Positions 50,512 through 60,695 of a stretch of 64,000 nt of DNA are shown piece by piece (the first letter of the stretch is position 1; every line of letters begins with the position of its first letter). Origin of the DNA: Desulfovibrio porci (GTDB lineage Bacteria > Desulfobacterota > Desulfovibrionia > Desulfovibrionales > Desulfovibrionaceae). The position numbers and the translations under genes were made by a program. The notes beneath the pieces were generated by a model that was given only the letters and a program-made list of their open reading frames with translations, did no database searches and was not told the DNA's origin. The stretch is taken from NCBI RefSeq assembly GCF_009696265.1, contig NZ_VUMH01000014.1, positions 19,246 through 83,245 of the forward strand, given 5' to 3'.

Positions 50512-53500
50512 ATGTCCTCCGGATCGTCGTCATAACGGCTCTTGCCTTCATTGGGGTCTTTCTTGCCCTGCAATTTCAGCGAAAGCTGCATAATCGTCTT
50601 GAAGAAGTACGGTACAAAGAGCGTGGCGATGCAGGTGGCCGCCAGCATGCCGCCGATGACCGCCGTGCCGATGGCGTGACGGCTGTTGGCGCCCGCGCCG
50701 GAGCTGATGGCCAGAGGCACGCAGCCCAGAATGAAGGCCAGGGAGGTCATCACGATGGGCCGGAAGCGCAGGCGCGAGGCGTGCATGGCGGCCACGTCCA
50801 GACTGCGGCCGTCGCGCCAGGACTCCACGGCGAATTCCACGATCAGAATGGCGTTTTTGGCGGCCAGGCCCACCAGAGTGACCAGGGCCACCTGGAAGTA
50901 CACGTCGTTGGAGAGATCCCGGAACCAGGTGGCCGCCAGCGCGCCGAACACGCCGAAAGGCACGGCGGTGAGCACGGCCAGGGGCAGGGACCAGGACTCG
51001 TACTGGGCGGCCAGGATCAGGAAGACCATGACCAGAGCCAGCACGAAGATGAGCGTGGTGTCCGCGCTGGCCAGCTTTTCCTGCAGGGCCGACCCCACCC
51101 AGCCCAGACTGAAGTCGTTGGGCAGCACCGCGTTGGCGGCCTGCTCCATGGCGTCCAGGGCCTGGCCCGAGGAATAGCCGCTGGCCGGGTTGCCCAGGAT
51201 GTGCGCCGCCGGGAACACGTTGTAGCGCTCCATGACCTGGGGCGCGGTGCGCCGCTCCAGGGTCATGACGGCGGTGAGCGGGATCATCTCGCCCTTGTTG
51301 TTGCGCACAAAGACGTCGTTGAGCGATTCCGGCAGCATGCGGTAGGCGGCCTCGGACTGCATGCGCACCTGGAAGGTGCGGCCCATGTAGTTGAAGTCGT
51401 TCACGTAGGTCGTGCCGAAAGTGGCCCCCATGGCCGAGAACACGTCGCTGACGCTCACGCCCATGTCCTTGCAGCGTTCGCGGTCCAGATTGGCGTAGAG
51501 CTGGGGCGCGCCGGTGGAGAAGAGGTTCTGCACATTGCCGATGGCCGGATACTTGGGCGTGCCGTCGGCGTTTTTGGACATGGCCTCGGCCACCATTTTG
51601 TTGGCGTTGGCTTCCAGATCATAAATGGTGCCGTCGCCGCGCATCTGGATGTAGCCTTCAAAACCGCCGGTGGTGCTCATGCCGCTGATGGGCGGCGGCG
51701 TAAAGCCCAGCACCACGGCTTCGGGCTGCATCATGGTCACGGCCATGACCTTCTTGGTCAGGGCCTCGGCGGATTCATCCTCGCCTTTGCGCTCGCTCCA
51801 GGGCTTGAGCGTGGCGAAAAAGGTGCCGTAATTGCTTTTCACCGATATGGAGGTGATGTCGAGACCGTTAATGGTGGCGACGTGGGAGGCCGAAGGCTGC
51901 TTGAGCACAAAGTCGCTCAGCACTTCCGTAACCGCCGTGGTCCGATGCTGGGAAGCGCCGTCGGCCAGGATGGCCATGCCCAGGATATAGCCCTGGTCCT
52001 CATTGGGCACCAGGCCGCCGGGCACCACCTTGAGCAGCCAGACGATGGCCACCACCATCAGGGCGAACAACGTCATGGCGCGCAGGCTCGAATCCTTGAT
52101 GAAGCGCACGGTGCGCAGGTAGCGGTGGGTCACCCGCCCGAAGGCGTAGTTGAACCAGACAAAGGCGCGCGGCGGCGTATAATCATGGGCATGAGGCTTG
52201 AGCAACAGGGCGCAGAGCGACGGGGTGAGCGTCAGGGCCACAATGCCCGAAAGCACCACGGACACCGAGATGGTGATGGCGAACTGCTTGTACATCTGGC
52301 CCGCCAGACCGCCCATGAACGACACGGGGATGAACACCGCGCAGAGCACCAGCACGATGGCGATAACCGGGGCCGTGACCTCGTTCATGGCCTTGGCCGT
52401 GGCCTCCTTGGGCGGCAGGTGCTCGGAACTCATGATGCGCTCGACGTTTTCCAGCACCACGATGGCGTCGTCCACCACGATGCCGATGGCCAGCACCATG
52501 CCGAAGAGCGTCAGGGTGTTGATGGAGTAGCCCAGGGCGTACATGCCCGCGAAGGTGCCGATGATGGACACCGGCACGGCGATGCAGGGAATCAGGGTGG
52601 CCCGCCAGTTCTGGAGGAAGACGTAAACCACGATGAACACCAGGATCATGGCTTCCACCAGAGTGCTGATCACCTCTTTGATGGATTCCATAACAAAGTC
52701 GTTGGTATCCACCACGATCCTGTAGGACAGCCCGTCGGGCAGGGTTTTGGCGATCTCCTTCAGGCGGGCGGTAACCCGCTCGCCCGTGGATATGGCATTG
52801 GCGCCGGGCAGCAGATAGACCGCGCCCATACGCGCGGGCACGCCGTTGAAGCGGGAACTCACGCTATAGTCCTGGCCGCCCAACTCGATGCGGGCCACAT
52901 CCTTGAGGCGCAGCATGGCGCTGTCCTCGCCGGTGCGGATGATGATCTCGCCGAACTGGTCGGGCGTGATCAGACGTCCTTCGGTATCAATCTGCCAGGT
53001 GAGCTGGGTGGAGGCCGGTGAGGGCATGTCGCCCAGTCGGCCGGGCGCGAACTGCGAGTTCTGATCCTGGATGGCCTGGGCCACCTCGCCCACGCTCAGG
53101 CCGTATTTGGCCAGCTTGTCCGGCTGAAGCCAGATGCGCATGGCGTAGCTCATGGAACCGAAGATCGAGCAGTCGCCCACGCCGGGCACGCGCTTGAGCT
53201 CGTCCACCACGTTGATCTGCATCCAGTTGTGGATGTAGACCTCGTCGTAGCGGCCGTCAGGCGAGTAATAGGAAAAGGCCTGCAACATGGCCGGGGATCT
53301 TTTGACCACGGTCACGCCCTGACGGCGCACCTCTTCGGGCAGCAGGGTCTGGGCCAGGTTAACCTTGTTGTTGACGTTGACCAGCGCCATGTCCGGGTTG
53401 GTGCCCAGAGCGAAGTAGACGCTGATGCTGCCCGAACCGGAACCGGAAGCGGCCGTGGACGTCATGTAGAGCATGTTTTCCACGCCGTTGATGTTCACTT

Positions 53501-53711
53501 CCAGCGGGGCCAGCACCGTGCCCGCGATGGTTTCAGCGGAGGCGCCGGGATAGGACACGCTGACCTGCACCGTGGGCGGCACGAGGTCCGGATATTGGGC
53601 AATAGGCAGCGCCTTCATGGCCAGCGCGCCCACCAGGGTGATCACGATGGAAATGACGGCCGAAAGGACCGGCCGGCGCAAAAAGAGATTCGGCTTAGCG
53701 GAAGCGGCCAT
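50508..53711 (-). CDS. RND multidrug efflux pump (AcrB/MexB-type, HAE1)
   Basis: The 1067-residue protein has the HAE1 layout: an N-terminal FLRRPVLSAVISIVITLVGALAMKALPIAQYP, two large periplasmic domains and twelve membrane helices. VLAIGIVVDDAIVVLENVER carries the proton-relay Asp pair in helix 4. Such pumps expel hydrophobic drugs, bile salts and dyes through the outer membrane channel. It overlaps the channel gene and follows the adaptor by six bases. No local TetR gene is present. Confidence 0.95.
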   Translation of the reverse strand: MAASAKPNLFLRRPVLSAVISIVITLVGALAMKALPIAQYPDLVPPTVQVSVSYPGASAETIAGTVLAPLEVNINGVENMLYMTSTAASGSGSGSISVYFALGTNPDMALVNVNNKVNLAQTLLPEEVRRQGVTVVKRSPAMLQAFSYYSPDGRYDEVYIHNWMQINVVDELKRVPGVGDCSIFGSMSYAMRIWLQPDKLAKYGLSVGEVAQAIQDQNSQFAPGRLGDMPSPASTQLTWQIDTEGRLITPDQFGEIIIRTGEDSAMLRLKDVARIELGGQDYSVSSRFNGVPARMGAVYLLPGANAISTGERVTARLKEIAKTLPDGLSYRIVVDTNDFVMESIKEVISTLVEAMILVFIVVYVFLQNWRATLIPCIAVPVSIIGTFAGMYALGYSINTLTLFGMVLAIGIVVDDAIVVLENVERIMSSEHLPPKEATAKAMNEVTAPVIAIVLVLCAVFIPVSFMGGLAGQMYKQFAITISVSVVLSGIVALTLTPSLCALLLKPHAHDYTPPRAFVWFNYAFGRVTHRYLRTVRFIKDSSLRAMTLFALMVVAIVWLLKVVPGGLVPNEDQGYILGMAILADGASQHRTTAVTEVLSDFVLKQPSASHVATINGLDITSISVKSNYGTFFATLKPWSERKGEDESAEALTKKVMAVTMMQPEAVVLGFTPPPISGMSTTGGFEGYIQMRGDGTIYDLEANANKMVAEAMSKNADGTPKYPAIGNVQNLFSTGAPQLYANLDRERCKDMGVSVSDVFSAMGATFGTTYVNDFNYMGRTFQVRMQSEAAYRMLPESLNDVFVRNNKGEMIPLTAVMTLERRTAPQVMERYNVFPAAHILGNPASGYSSGQALDAMEQAANAVLPNDFSLGWVGSALQEKLASADTTLIFVLALVMVFLILAAQYESWSLPLAVLTAVPFGVFGALAATWFRDLSNDVYFQVALVTLVGLAAKNAILIVEFAVESWRDGRSLDVAAMHASRLRFRPIVMTSLAFILGCVPLAISSGAGANSRHAIGTAVIGGMLAATCIATLFVPYFFKTIMQLSLKLQGKKDPNEGKSRYDDDPEDI

Positions 53712-53717
53712 ATGTAC

Positions 53718-54836
53718 CTACTTTTGAGCGGCGGGAGCCTGAGCCTGCTGCTGTTGGGCGGCAGGCTCCTGCACGCGCACCTGGGTTCCGGGCCGGGCCT
53801 TGACCAGGCCCTCGCTGATGATCCTTTCGCCGCCCTTGAGGCCGGAGTCCACCAAATAGCGGTCGCCCACGGCCACGCTGAGGGTGACGGGGATGGCGTA
53901 TACTTTGTTGTCCTTGTCCAGACCCATGACCAGCGAACCTTTCTGGGTCAGCACCACGCACTTCTGCGGGATGAGCACGGCGTTCTTGAGCACGTCGCCT
54001 TCCATGTACAGGCGCACATACTGGCCGGGCATGATGTGGCCGTCGGCATTGGCGAAGACCGCGCGGGCCTTGATGACGCCCGTGCTGGGCTGCACCTGGC
54101 TGTCGATGAAGGTGACTTCGCCCTCGCCCTTGTACAGGGTGCCGTCCAGCAGGCGCAGCCGCGCCTTGTAGCGCCCGTTTTCGGGGAACCGCAGCCGCCC
54201 GGCGGCGGCCAGCTGCTGGCGGCGCATGCGTTCGGGCGCGGCAATGGAAAAGTCGATATACATGGGATCGGTCTGGTTCACATAGGTGAGCAGAGAGTTG
54301 TTGCCCACCAGATTGCCGGGGGTGAAGTTTTCCTTGCTGCTGTAACCGGAAACCGGGGCCGTCACCTGGCAATAGTCCAGATTGATCTTGGCCTGGCGCA
54401 GTTCAGCCTTGGCGCTTTCGTAGGCGGCGCGGGCGGAATCGCGTTCTTTTTGGGAAACGGCGTTCTTTTCGTAAAGCGGGCGGATGCGCTTCCATTCGCG
54501 CTCGGCATTGTTGAACTGCGCCTCGGCCTGCTGGACCTTGGCTTCGTACTGGTCGCGCTCCAGCTGGAACATGAGCTGGCCCTGCTTCACGAAATCGCCT
54601 TCCTCATAGAGGCGTTTTTCAATAATGGCCTCCACCCGGGCGCGCACTTCCACGGCGCGCGAACCCGAAGCCTGGGCCTGGTATTCGGCGGGCCAGGGCA
54701 CGTCGGCCACGGTCACGTCAAAGACGGCCACCGGGGGCAACATGGCCTGCTGGGCCTTTTTATCCTCGCCGCAACCGGCAAGGGCCAGGCAAAGGCCCAG
54801 GACAAGGGAAAGAAAAATCAGCGGTCTCATGGTCAT
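53718..54836 (-). CDS. RND periplasmic adaptor (AcrA/MexA-type)
   Basis: The 372-residue lipoprotein has Cys22 in LCLALAGCGEDKK and the adaptor layout: beta-barrel and lipoyl halves (VRARVEAIIEKRLYEEGDFVKQGQLMFQLE), a helical hairpin (about 95-165) and a membrane-proximal domain. It ends in a Gln/Ala-rich tail (AAQQQQAQAPAAQK). It bridges pump and outer membrane channel. It is the first gene of the operon; the 606-base region upstream (54837-55442) holds two hairpins and no recognisable gene or operator. Confidence 0.92.
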   Translation of the reverse strand: MTMRPLIFLSLVLGLCLALAGCGEDKKAQQAMLPPVAVFDVTVADVPWPAEYQAQASGSRAVEVRARVEAIIEKRLYEEGDFVKQGQLMFQLERDQYEAKVQQAEAQFNNAEREWKRIRPLYEKNAVSQKERDSARAAYESAKAELRQAKINLDYCQVTAPVSGYSSKENFTPGNLVGNNSLLTYVNQTDPMYIDFSIAAPERMRRQQLAAAGRLRFPENGRYKARLRLLDGTLYKGEGEVTFIDSQVQPSTGVIKARAVFANADGHIMPGQYVRLYMEGDVLKNAVLIPQKCVVLTQKGSLVMGLDKDNKVYAIPVTLSVAVGDRYLVDSGLKGGERIISEGLVKARPGTQVRVQEPAAQQQQAQAPAAQK

Positions 54837-55322
54837 GCACTACTCCGTTGCGAGCGGCGCCTTGGCGCGCGCTGAAAAAGCCTTTTCGGCTCGGGGGCCC
54901 CGCGTTGAAGGCGCGCGTCCGCCCCGCGCGGACGTTCATCAATGTCGATGCCGTTAACGCGGCGTTGCCGCGCGGCGGCTCCGTCCCGCGGTTTTGAGCT
55001 TGAAATGTGCCGCGGCGCGTCCGAAACTCAACCGGCCGACCTGCGGCCGGCACGGCTTCATCGCAATACGGACATGTCGGCGAACGAACTGCGCCCGAAC
55101 GGGATCCGGGCGCGGATTCCGTAAACGGGGGCTCAAACAGCCTTCTAAAAAGCATATTCCAGGGGAAAAAGCAAGAAACGGGCCAAGAGACAGCGGAAAA
55201 GTTATAACGGCAAATTTCTTGCTATTTCAACTAGTTATCCCCCCGCGTCCCATTTTTATAACCAGCTGAAATAACAGATGAAAAAAATTCAAAAAAATAC
55301 GGCCAACGCCCCCTCAGAACGC

Positions 55323-55370
55323 TTTAGCGCCGGAATGCGTCGCTCCGTGGAGCGGCATTCCGGCGCTAAA
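55323..55370. terminator. Perfect 15-base stem-loop in the adaptor/chemoreceptor spacer
   Basis: TTTAGCGCCGGAATG (55323-55337) pairs perfectly with 55356-55370, with an inner GCTCC/GGAGC. It lies between two minus-strand genes. It may be a terminator or a repeat unit. Confidence 0.55.
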
Positions 55371-55386
55371 TCCTTATGCTGCTGTA

Positions 55387-55418
55387 TTGCCCGCCCCGGC
55401 GTAGGCCGGGGCGGGCAA
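55387..55418 (-). terminator. Stem-loop after the chemoreceptor gene
   Basis: TTGCCCGCCCCGGC (55387-55400) pairs with 55405-55418 around a four-base loop, 25 bases after the chemoreceptor stop. The stem is strong but lacks a long T tract. Confidence 0.6.
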
Positions 55419-55442
55419 GGCTTTTCATGTCAGGGCTTCGTC

Positions 55443-57179
55443 CTACCCCCGCTTCATGGCCTCAATCAGAGTCGTCAGGCCCTGCGCCTGCTGGGCGAGA
55501 TCGGACACCGCGCGGGAGGCCTCTTCCATGGCTCTGGCCGTCTCACTGGCGATGGTGTTCACCTGATTGACGGAATTGCTGATTTCCTCCGAGGCGGCGG
55601 ACTGTTCTTCCGAGGCGGCGGCTATGCTCTGCACCTGTTCCGCAGTCTGGTCGGCCATGTCCACGATTTCCTGCAGGGCCTTGCCGGATTCCTCGGCGAA
55701 GTTCGTCGTCGCCTCAATCATGCTCACCGCGTTGTCCACCTGGGTCATGCTCCGGCTGGTGCTTTCCTGAATGAGCTTGATGGCGTTGCCCACATCCGCC
55801 GTGGAGGCCATGGTCTTTTCAGCCAGCTTGCGCACTTCGTCGGCAACAACCGCGAAACCGCGTCCGGCCTCGCCGGCGCGGGCCGCTTCAATGGCCGCGT
55901 TCAACGCCAGCAGGTTGGTCTGGTCCGCGATGTCCGAAATGACGCTCATGATCTGGCTGATGGACTGCGCATGATGGGAGAGTTCCGCCATGGCATCCTT
56001 CAACGCCAGCGATTCCCGCTGGATGTCTTGCACGCTCTTGACGGCCTGGCCCACGACGGTGGCGCCTTCCTGGGCCTTCTGACGGGTGTTCACCGACACC
56101 TCGGAAGCGAAACCGGCATTTTTGGCGACTTCCAGAACGGTGGCGTTCATCTCTTCCATGGCCGACGCGGTTTCGGCGGCCATGCTGGCCTGTTGCTCCG
56201 CGCCGCGCCCCGACTGCTCGATTTGCGCGGAAAGCTGGCTTGAGGCCGAGGAAACCACTTGGGCGACCTGTTCCAGCTTGTCGGCCGCCTCCAGCATGGC
56301 CTCGGTCTTCTGCCGCGCCTCATTGGAGGACTCTTCCGCCTTCAGCAAAGCCTCTCTGGCGTTTTCCGACTCCTTGGCGGCCCGTTCGGATTCCTGCCGG
56401 GCATTGGCGATCTGCTCTTCCAGAGCCCCCACCATGTTCACGATATCGCCGTATACCCCGATCTGCGGGCTGCCGTCGGCAATGTTGTAATCGCCGGAGG
56501 TGACGCGCGCGGCGATGGCGGCCAGTTCGCCGGGATCCTTGCCCAACTGCTTCTGCACGCCCCTGATGATATACAGGGTCAGCAGGAAGCCCAGCAAGGT
56601 GACCGCGACCAGCAGGCTGATGGTGAGTATGCGGGCGTTCGCATACTCGGCGGCGGCTTCGGCGGAGGAGCGGTCCACCACGCCATTGGCGATATCAATG
56701 AGCTTGGCAAGCTCCAGTTTCATGTTGTCGAACTCATTTCTGGTCTTGTCCAGCAGACCCCTGGCCTCTTCCGTACGGTTGGCCTTGGACGTTTCAAGAA
56801 TTTTTTGATATTGGGACAGATACTCGTCCCAGAAGGTCATGGCCTTCCGGAGTTGTTCCCTGGTCACATCCGTTTTCAAGGTATTGTCCAGCAGGTTCCG
56901 CAATTTGACGGACTGCGCCAGAAGCTCGTTCATCGTGCCTTCATAGCTGGCTTTTTTCGCCTGATCGTCAGTATAAATATGGCGTATTTCGTTGATGCGG
57001 AAATCTGAAGCGAGCGTGTTCATCTGGTTGGAGTAAAGTATGGCCGGGAGATAGGTGTTGTCGAACGTGCTGGTGCGGCTGTAAAGCCCTTCCATCTGGA
57101 ACAGGCTGTAAATCCCGAACCCGAACAGCGCCAGGATGATGACCCCTATCGTCATACCCAATTTTACGGAAAGTTTCAT
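55443..57179 (-). CDS. Methyl-accepting chemotaxis protein
   Basis: The 578-residue receptor has a membrane helix (about 7-28), a four-helix-bundle periplasmic sensor (about 35-185, with [20 protein letters not shown]), a second helix (about 189-212), a HAMP-like part and a long signalling coiled coil. The hairpin tip reads [38 protein letters not shown], here given only as the core [19 protein letters not shown]. The C-terminus (IEAMKRG) lacks a CheR-binding pentapeptide. GGAGG precedes ATG 57179. The 372 bases upstream to the insertion sequence show no gene. Confidence 0.93.
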   Translation of the reverse strand: MKLSVKLGMTIGVIILALFGFGIYSLFQMEGLYSRTSTFDNTYLPAILYSNQMNTLASDFRINEIRHIYTDDQAKKASYEGTMNELLAQSVKLRNLLDNTLKTDVTREQLRKAMTFWDEYLSQYQKILETSKANRTEEARGLLDKTRNEFDNMKLELAKLIDIANGVVDRSSAEAAAEYANARILTISLLVAVTLLGFLLTLYIIRGVQKQLGKDPGELAAIAARVTSGDYNIADGSPQIGVYGDIVNMVGALEEQIANARQESERAAKESENAREALLKAEESSNEARQKTEAMLEAADKLEQVAQVVSSASSQLSAQIEQSGRGAEQQASMAAETASAMEEMNATVLEVAKNAGFASEVSVNTRQKAQEGATVVGQAVKSVQDIQRESLALKDAMAELSHHAQSISQIMSVISDIADQTNLLALNAAIEAARAGEAGRGFAVVADEVRKLAEKTMASTADVGNAIKLIQESTSRSMTQVDNAVSMIEATTNFAEESGKALQEIVDMADQTAEQVQSIAAASEEQSAASEEISNSVNQVNTIASETARAMEEASRAVSDLAQQAQGLTTLIEAMKRG

Positions 57180-57543
57180 AGAGCCTCCTCACTTTTTCCA
57201 TGCCGGAATACAAATTCAGGGTTGAATGAACAAACACACGGGGATACGCGGCTATGAAATAACAACTTCCGATGGCTCTCCTTTCCCTTGAGAGGAGAGG
57301 GGAATACCGGACGGCAAAGCGCTCCGGTCAACCGCGACGCGGTGATGCGGCGATCATCCGAAATATTTTCCGCCGGTTACGGGCGTGGAAGACGTGTCTC
57401 TTCCCAAAATGATTACCGCGCGCCTTGCAACTTAAACACTGGATGCGACTATTTTCTCTATATATCGCGACTAACCCCACAAAAACAGCCAGCCATTGTG
57501 GATTATTATCGGGAAATTTCAGAAAACCATAATGGTATCGTAA

Positions 57544-58272
57544 AAAATTTTGGGGCTGTCCTAGCTAAGACTAATGTTTAGCTTGTTTTACCCAATAAGT
57601 TAGCTCAGTTAGGAGTTGTTTATGATTGCCCCCATTGAAGCGCCATTCGCACTCCTTGAGGAACCAGTAAAAGTGTTCAGGCTTGATACCGTTAAAGCGA
57701 CGTAAGTGTCTTTTGGCCTGATTCCAGAAATTTTCTATTCCGTTGATATGATTATATTGTTCCGCAAACTTCTGGGAATGATTGATGCGATGATGATGGA
57801 ATCCGTTGATATCCAGGGCGTTGTAAGCTGAAAACGTATCCGTATAGACTATGCTGTCAGGCTCCACCTGTTCTCTGATGATAGGCAGAAGTGTTTCCGT
57901 ACGGGCATCGGGAATGATTGCCGTATAGACTCTGCCGTTTCTCTTCAGCAGACCAAAAACGGCTATTTTTCCGGCAGCTCCCCGTCCTCGTTTACCTTTT
58001 CTTACTCCGCCAAAGTAACTCTCATCAGCTTCTATCTCACCGGACAACCGATAACTGGGGAGATGGGAAGCAATAAGACGGCGCAAGCGCATGAAATAGG
58101 ATGCGGCTGTGTTACGGTTTACTCCTACCATTTCTCCGGCAGCCCTTGCCGTAGCGCCTGCCACAAAAAATTTTATGAGTTCGGTCTGTTGCCGATTACT
58201 TAGTCTGCTGCGCCTTTCATACATGGCGTTATCCTAGCTCTTTTTTCTTAGCTAGGACAGCCCCAAAATTTT
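57544..58272. mobile_element. IS1595-family (IS1016-like) insertion sequence with target duplication
   Basis: The element is 713 bp (57552-58264), bounded by perfect 19-base inverted ends, GGGGCTGTCCTAGCTAAGA (57552-57570) and its complement (58246-58264). The eight bases AAAATTTT flank both sides (57544-57551 and 58265-58272), as expected for this family. It contains one complete transposase gene. Its base composition is clearly more AT-rich than the neighbours, and the intact ends and frame suggest recent arrival. It lies between the chemoreceptor promoter region and a gene-free stretch, so it breaks no visible gene. Confidence 0.9.
57571..58224 (-). CDS. IS1595-family transposase
   Basis: The 217-residue protein has an N-terminal helix-turn-helix-like part (GATARAAGEMVGVNRNTAASYF) and a DDE-type core: EIEADESYFGG with the first Asp, VYTDTFSAYN with the second, and NHINGIENFWNQAKRHLRRF with the third acidic/Asn position. 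This short form without an N-terminal zinc ribbon matches the IS1016 subgroup. The frame ends one base inside the left inverted repeat boundary. It appears fully functional. Confidence 0.92.
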   Translation of the reverse strand: MYERRSRLSNRQQTELIKFFVAGATARAAGEMVGVNRNTAASYFMRLRRLIASHLPSYRLSGEIEADESYFGGVRKGKRGRGAAGKIAVFGLLKRNGRVYTAIIPDARTETLLPIIREQVEPDSIVYTDTFSAYNALDINGFHHHRINHSQKFAEQYNHINGIENFWNQAKRHLRRFNGIKPEHFYWFLKECEWRFNGGNHKQLLTELTYWVKQAKH

Positions 58273-58403
58273 TTCACATATCGGCAATCAAGCAATATTT
58301 AGTAATTTCTGTAACACGGGAGGGAGAGGACTGGAAGAGGAAGGATGAAAGCATACGAATCAGATCGGATTTCGCTCAAAGCGTTTCGACACCTTCAATA
58401 AAG

Positions 58404-58468
58404 CGTGCCGCGGAGCGGATCATCTTTGAAAAATATAATATTTCAAAGATGATCCGCTCCGCGGCACG
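58404..58468. repeat. Perfect 28-base inverted repeat
   Basis: Bases 58404-58431 are exactly complementary to 58441-58468, around a nine-base AT loop (AATATAATA). The inner TTTGAAA/TTTCAAA resembles the small hairpin at 23256-23279. It lies in the gene-free stretch 58273-58703 and lacks a T tract. Confidence 0.7.
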
Positions 58469-58703
58469 TACTGCACGCGATATTTGTGTGCGGAGGCCAG
58501 CGCCCGGAACAGGCTTAACAGAGGCAGACAGAAAGGGGGAAAAAGCGCATCGGCTTCAGGCTTTTCGTATTATTGTCGAAATACGGTAAATTTGTATAAT
58601 GTCCCCCCGCTCACGTTCCGGCCGCGCCGCTGACATTTGTGGGGATCAGAGAATCAATCGGGGGCCGCCCCAAAGCAAAGCCCGTTTGCTCGCCTTTCGT
58701 GCT

Positions 58704-59333
58704 TCAACTGTCCTCGCCGTCGCCTTCTTCCTCCAGGCGGGCGCGCATATGCCGGGCCTGCCGACTGGCCATGTTCAGAAAAGCGACCCACCAGATGGCG
58801 TTTTTCAGCAACTGAACGCGCTGAAAACGATGCCGCTCGTCGCCGGTGCGCAGGGAAGTGATTTCCAGGGTTTTTTCGCTGCCGATTTCGCTGACAAACG
58901 CGATCCGTATGGCCGCGCGCTGGATGGTTTTGAGCTCTCCGGGCGAAAAGAAGCCGAGAATCTTGCCGCAAAGCTCGGTGGCCCGCAACGAGGTGGTGGG
59001 CTGCTCCGAGTCGCAGTCAAAGTCATACGGCCGGCCGTTGATCAACAGGTCCACGCGGGCAATGTTGGCCAGATTGATCTTGCTGCGGTTGATCACCTTG
59101 CTCTGGCGCAACATGCGGTAGTAGAAGGCGCCGTATTCCTCGGAAGCGCCGATGATCACCGTGGTCTGCGCGTCCGGAGAAAAAACGCCGATGCTGGCCG
59201 TCATGCGCGAGGCTTCGGCAATTCCGGCCTTTTCCTCGGCGATCAGATTCTGCAGGCGGGCGGACCGACGCTTGGTTTCCAGATAGAGAAAAAGCAGAAA
59301 GGCGATCAGCAACGCCCCTAAGGTAACTTCCAT
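58704..59333 (-). CDS. Membrane-anchored protein of unknown function
   Basis: The 209-residue protein begins with one membrane helix (about 4-20, LGALLIAFLLFLYLE) followed by a soluble domain with TTVIIGASEEYGAFYYRML, a Cys-containing region (YDFDCDSEQ, ATELCGKIL) and a Lys/Arg-rich C-terminal helix. ATG 59333 (with GGGAGA upstream) is preferred over the open frame to 59465. The soluble domain has the rhythm of a PH-like or beta-sandwich fold, but nothing is recognised. It stands alone between the gene-free stretch and xdhC. Confidence 0.6.
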   Translation of the reverse strand: MEVTLGALLIAFLLFLYLETKRRSARLQNLIAEEKAGIAEASRMTASIGVFSPDAQTTVIIGASEEYGAFYYRMLRQSKVINRSKINLANIARVDLLINGRPYDFDCDSEQPTTSLRATELCGKILGFFSPGELKTIQRAAIRIAFVSEIGSEKTLEITSLRTGDERHRFQRVQLLKNAIWWVAFLNMASRQARHMRARLEEEGDGEDS

Positions 59334-59519
59334 GCTGAGAGTCTCCCTTTCTGGACCTAGCCTTGCCCGGACGTAAATGTCAAGACCGGTTCGGCATATG
59401 CCCGGGGCAGACGCATCCTGCTCAGAGCGGGCGGGCAGAGGGGGAAGGCCGCCTGCATCAGACACGCTGTAACATTGCGGTCGGATTGTAAAAATCCGTC
59501 TCTACCGCGCGGACGGCGC

Positions 59520-60695
59520 TCAGTCCTCAAAGCGCAGGCGCTGCAGGGTGCCGGCGCGCGCGGCCAGCAGTTCGGCCACCACGGACACGGCGATCTGACG
59601 CGGCGTCTCCGCGCCGATGGGCAGGCCGATGGGGCAGCGCACCGCCGCCAGTTCCGTGTCCGGCACGCCCTGAGCGCGCAGAAAGGCGTAAACCTGTTCC
59701 CGCTTGGCCTTGCTGCCGATCATGCCGATATAGGAGGCATGGCTGGTCAGGGCCTGGGCCAGGGCCTCCCGGTCGAAACTGTGCCCGCGCGTGACAATGG
59801 CCACATAATGCCGCCGCCCAATGCCGCAGGCCTCCACCAGATTTTCAAAGCCGGGCAGGGTCAGGCAGCGCCGGGCCATGGGAAAGCGCGCCGGATCGGA
59901 AAATTCCGGGCGGTCGTCGACCACGTCCACCACAAATCCGCAGGCCTGGGCCAGCCCCGCCACTTCCAGGGACACATGCCCGCCGCCGCAGAGCAGCAGC
60001 ACGGGCGGCGCGTCCAGAGGCTCCACATAGACGGCCCGCTCTCCGAGGCTGAGCAGACCGGCCTTGTTTTTGAGCTCTTCCAGCAGGGGAAGGGCCGCAT
60101 CCAGATCCACGCGCACGGCCGGGGAGCCATCCAGTCGCGCAAAGCCTTCCGGCCAGACCTCCGGGCAGACTTCCGGCAGGGTCGCCAAATGCAGACGGCG
60201 CTGCGGCAGACTCTCGCGGCTCACGTCCACGGTCCAGACGCCCCGCCCGCCCTCGCGCAGCACTTGGTCGGCCAGGGCGAACAGCCCGGCCTGTTCCGGC
60301 GTGAGCGCCTCGCAGAGCACTTCCATGCTGCCGCCGCAGACCATGTCGCTGGCCGGGGTCAGACCGGTGAGATCGCAGAAAACGCGGGCCGAAATGCCGC
60401 TCTCCAGGCTCTGGCGGGCGGCCTCCACGGCGCGGGCCTCCAGCGCGCCGCCGCCCACCGTGCCCTCCAGTCCGGCCGGGGTGAGCAGGGCGCGGGTGCC
60501 GGCATGACGCGGGGCCGAACCTTCACGGCTGATGACGGTGAGCAGCACCGTGGGAATCCCCGCCTCCAGCAGGATGGCCAGACGGGCCTCCAGACTGTCC
60601 TCGCCCGCCGGGGGCGGAACATCCGGCGGGGCGGGCGGGCGGGGCGTCTCCGGAACAGGAGTCGGGACGCTTTCCTTTTTGGCGCTCTTACGCAT
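59520..60695 (-). CDS. XdhC/CoxI-family molybdenum enzyme maturation protein
   Basis: The 391-residue protein has the N-terminal XdhC_CoxI region (GSAPRHAGTRALL and GTVGGGALEARAVEAAR) and a C-terminal Rossmann domain (LLLCGGGHVSLEVAGLAQACGFVVDVVDDR, shown here by its LCGGGHVS core), with IGMIGSKAKREQVYAFL and CPIGLPIGAETPRQIAVSV. Family members bind the molybdenum cofactor and deliver it, sulfurated, to xanthine dehydrogenase-type enzymes. No such enzyme is in the window. A Pro-rich, basic 35-residue N-terminus is unusual. Its start overlaps the topA stop by eight bases, so it is cotranscribed with topA. Confidence 0.85.
   Translation of the reverse strand: MRKSAKKESVPTPVPETPRPPAPPDVPPPAGEDSLEARLAILLEAGIPTVLLTVISREGSAPRHAGTRALLTPAGLEGTVGGGALEARAVEAARQSLESGISARVFCDLTGLTPASDMVCGGSMEVLCEALTPEQAGLFALADQVLREGGRGVWTVDVSRESLPQRRLHLATLPEVCPEVWPEGFARLDGSPAVRVDLDAALPLLEELKNKAGLLSLGERAVYVEPLDAPPVLLLCGGGHVSLEVAGLAQACGFVVDVVDDRPEFSDPARFPMARRCLTLPGFENLVEACGIGRRHYVAIVTRGHSFDREALAQALTSHASYIGMIGSKAKREQVYAFLRAQGVPDTELAAVRCPIGLPIGAETPRQIAVSVVAELLAARAGTLQRLRFED

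Noticed and set aside
50493..53021. 842-codon plus-strand open frame
   Set aside because: It is opposite the RND pump gene and has antisense composition (His, Gly, Gln-rich) with no recognisable domain.
54837..55270. Several short open frames upstream of the efflux operon
   Set aside because: All are short, overlap each other on both strands and have Arg/Pro/Ala-rich composition with no ribosome site; no TetR-like protein is among them.
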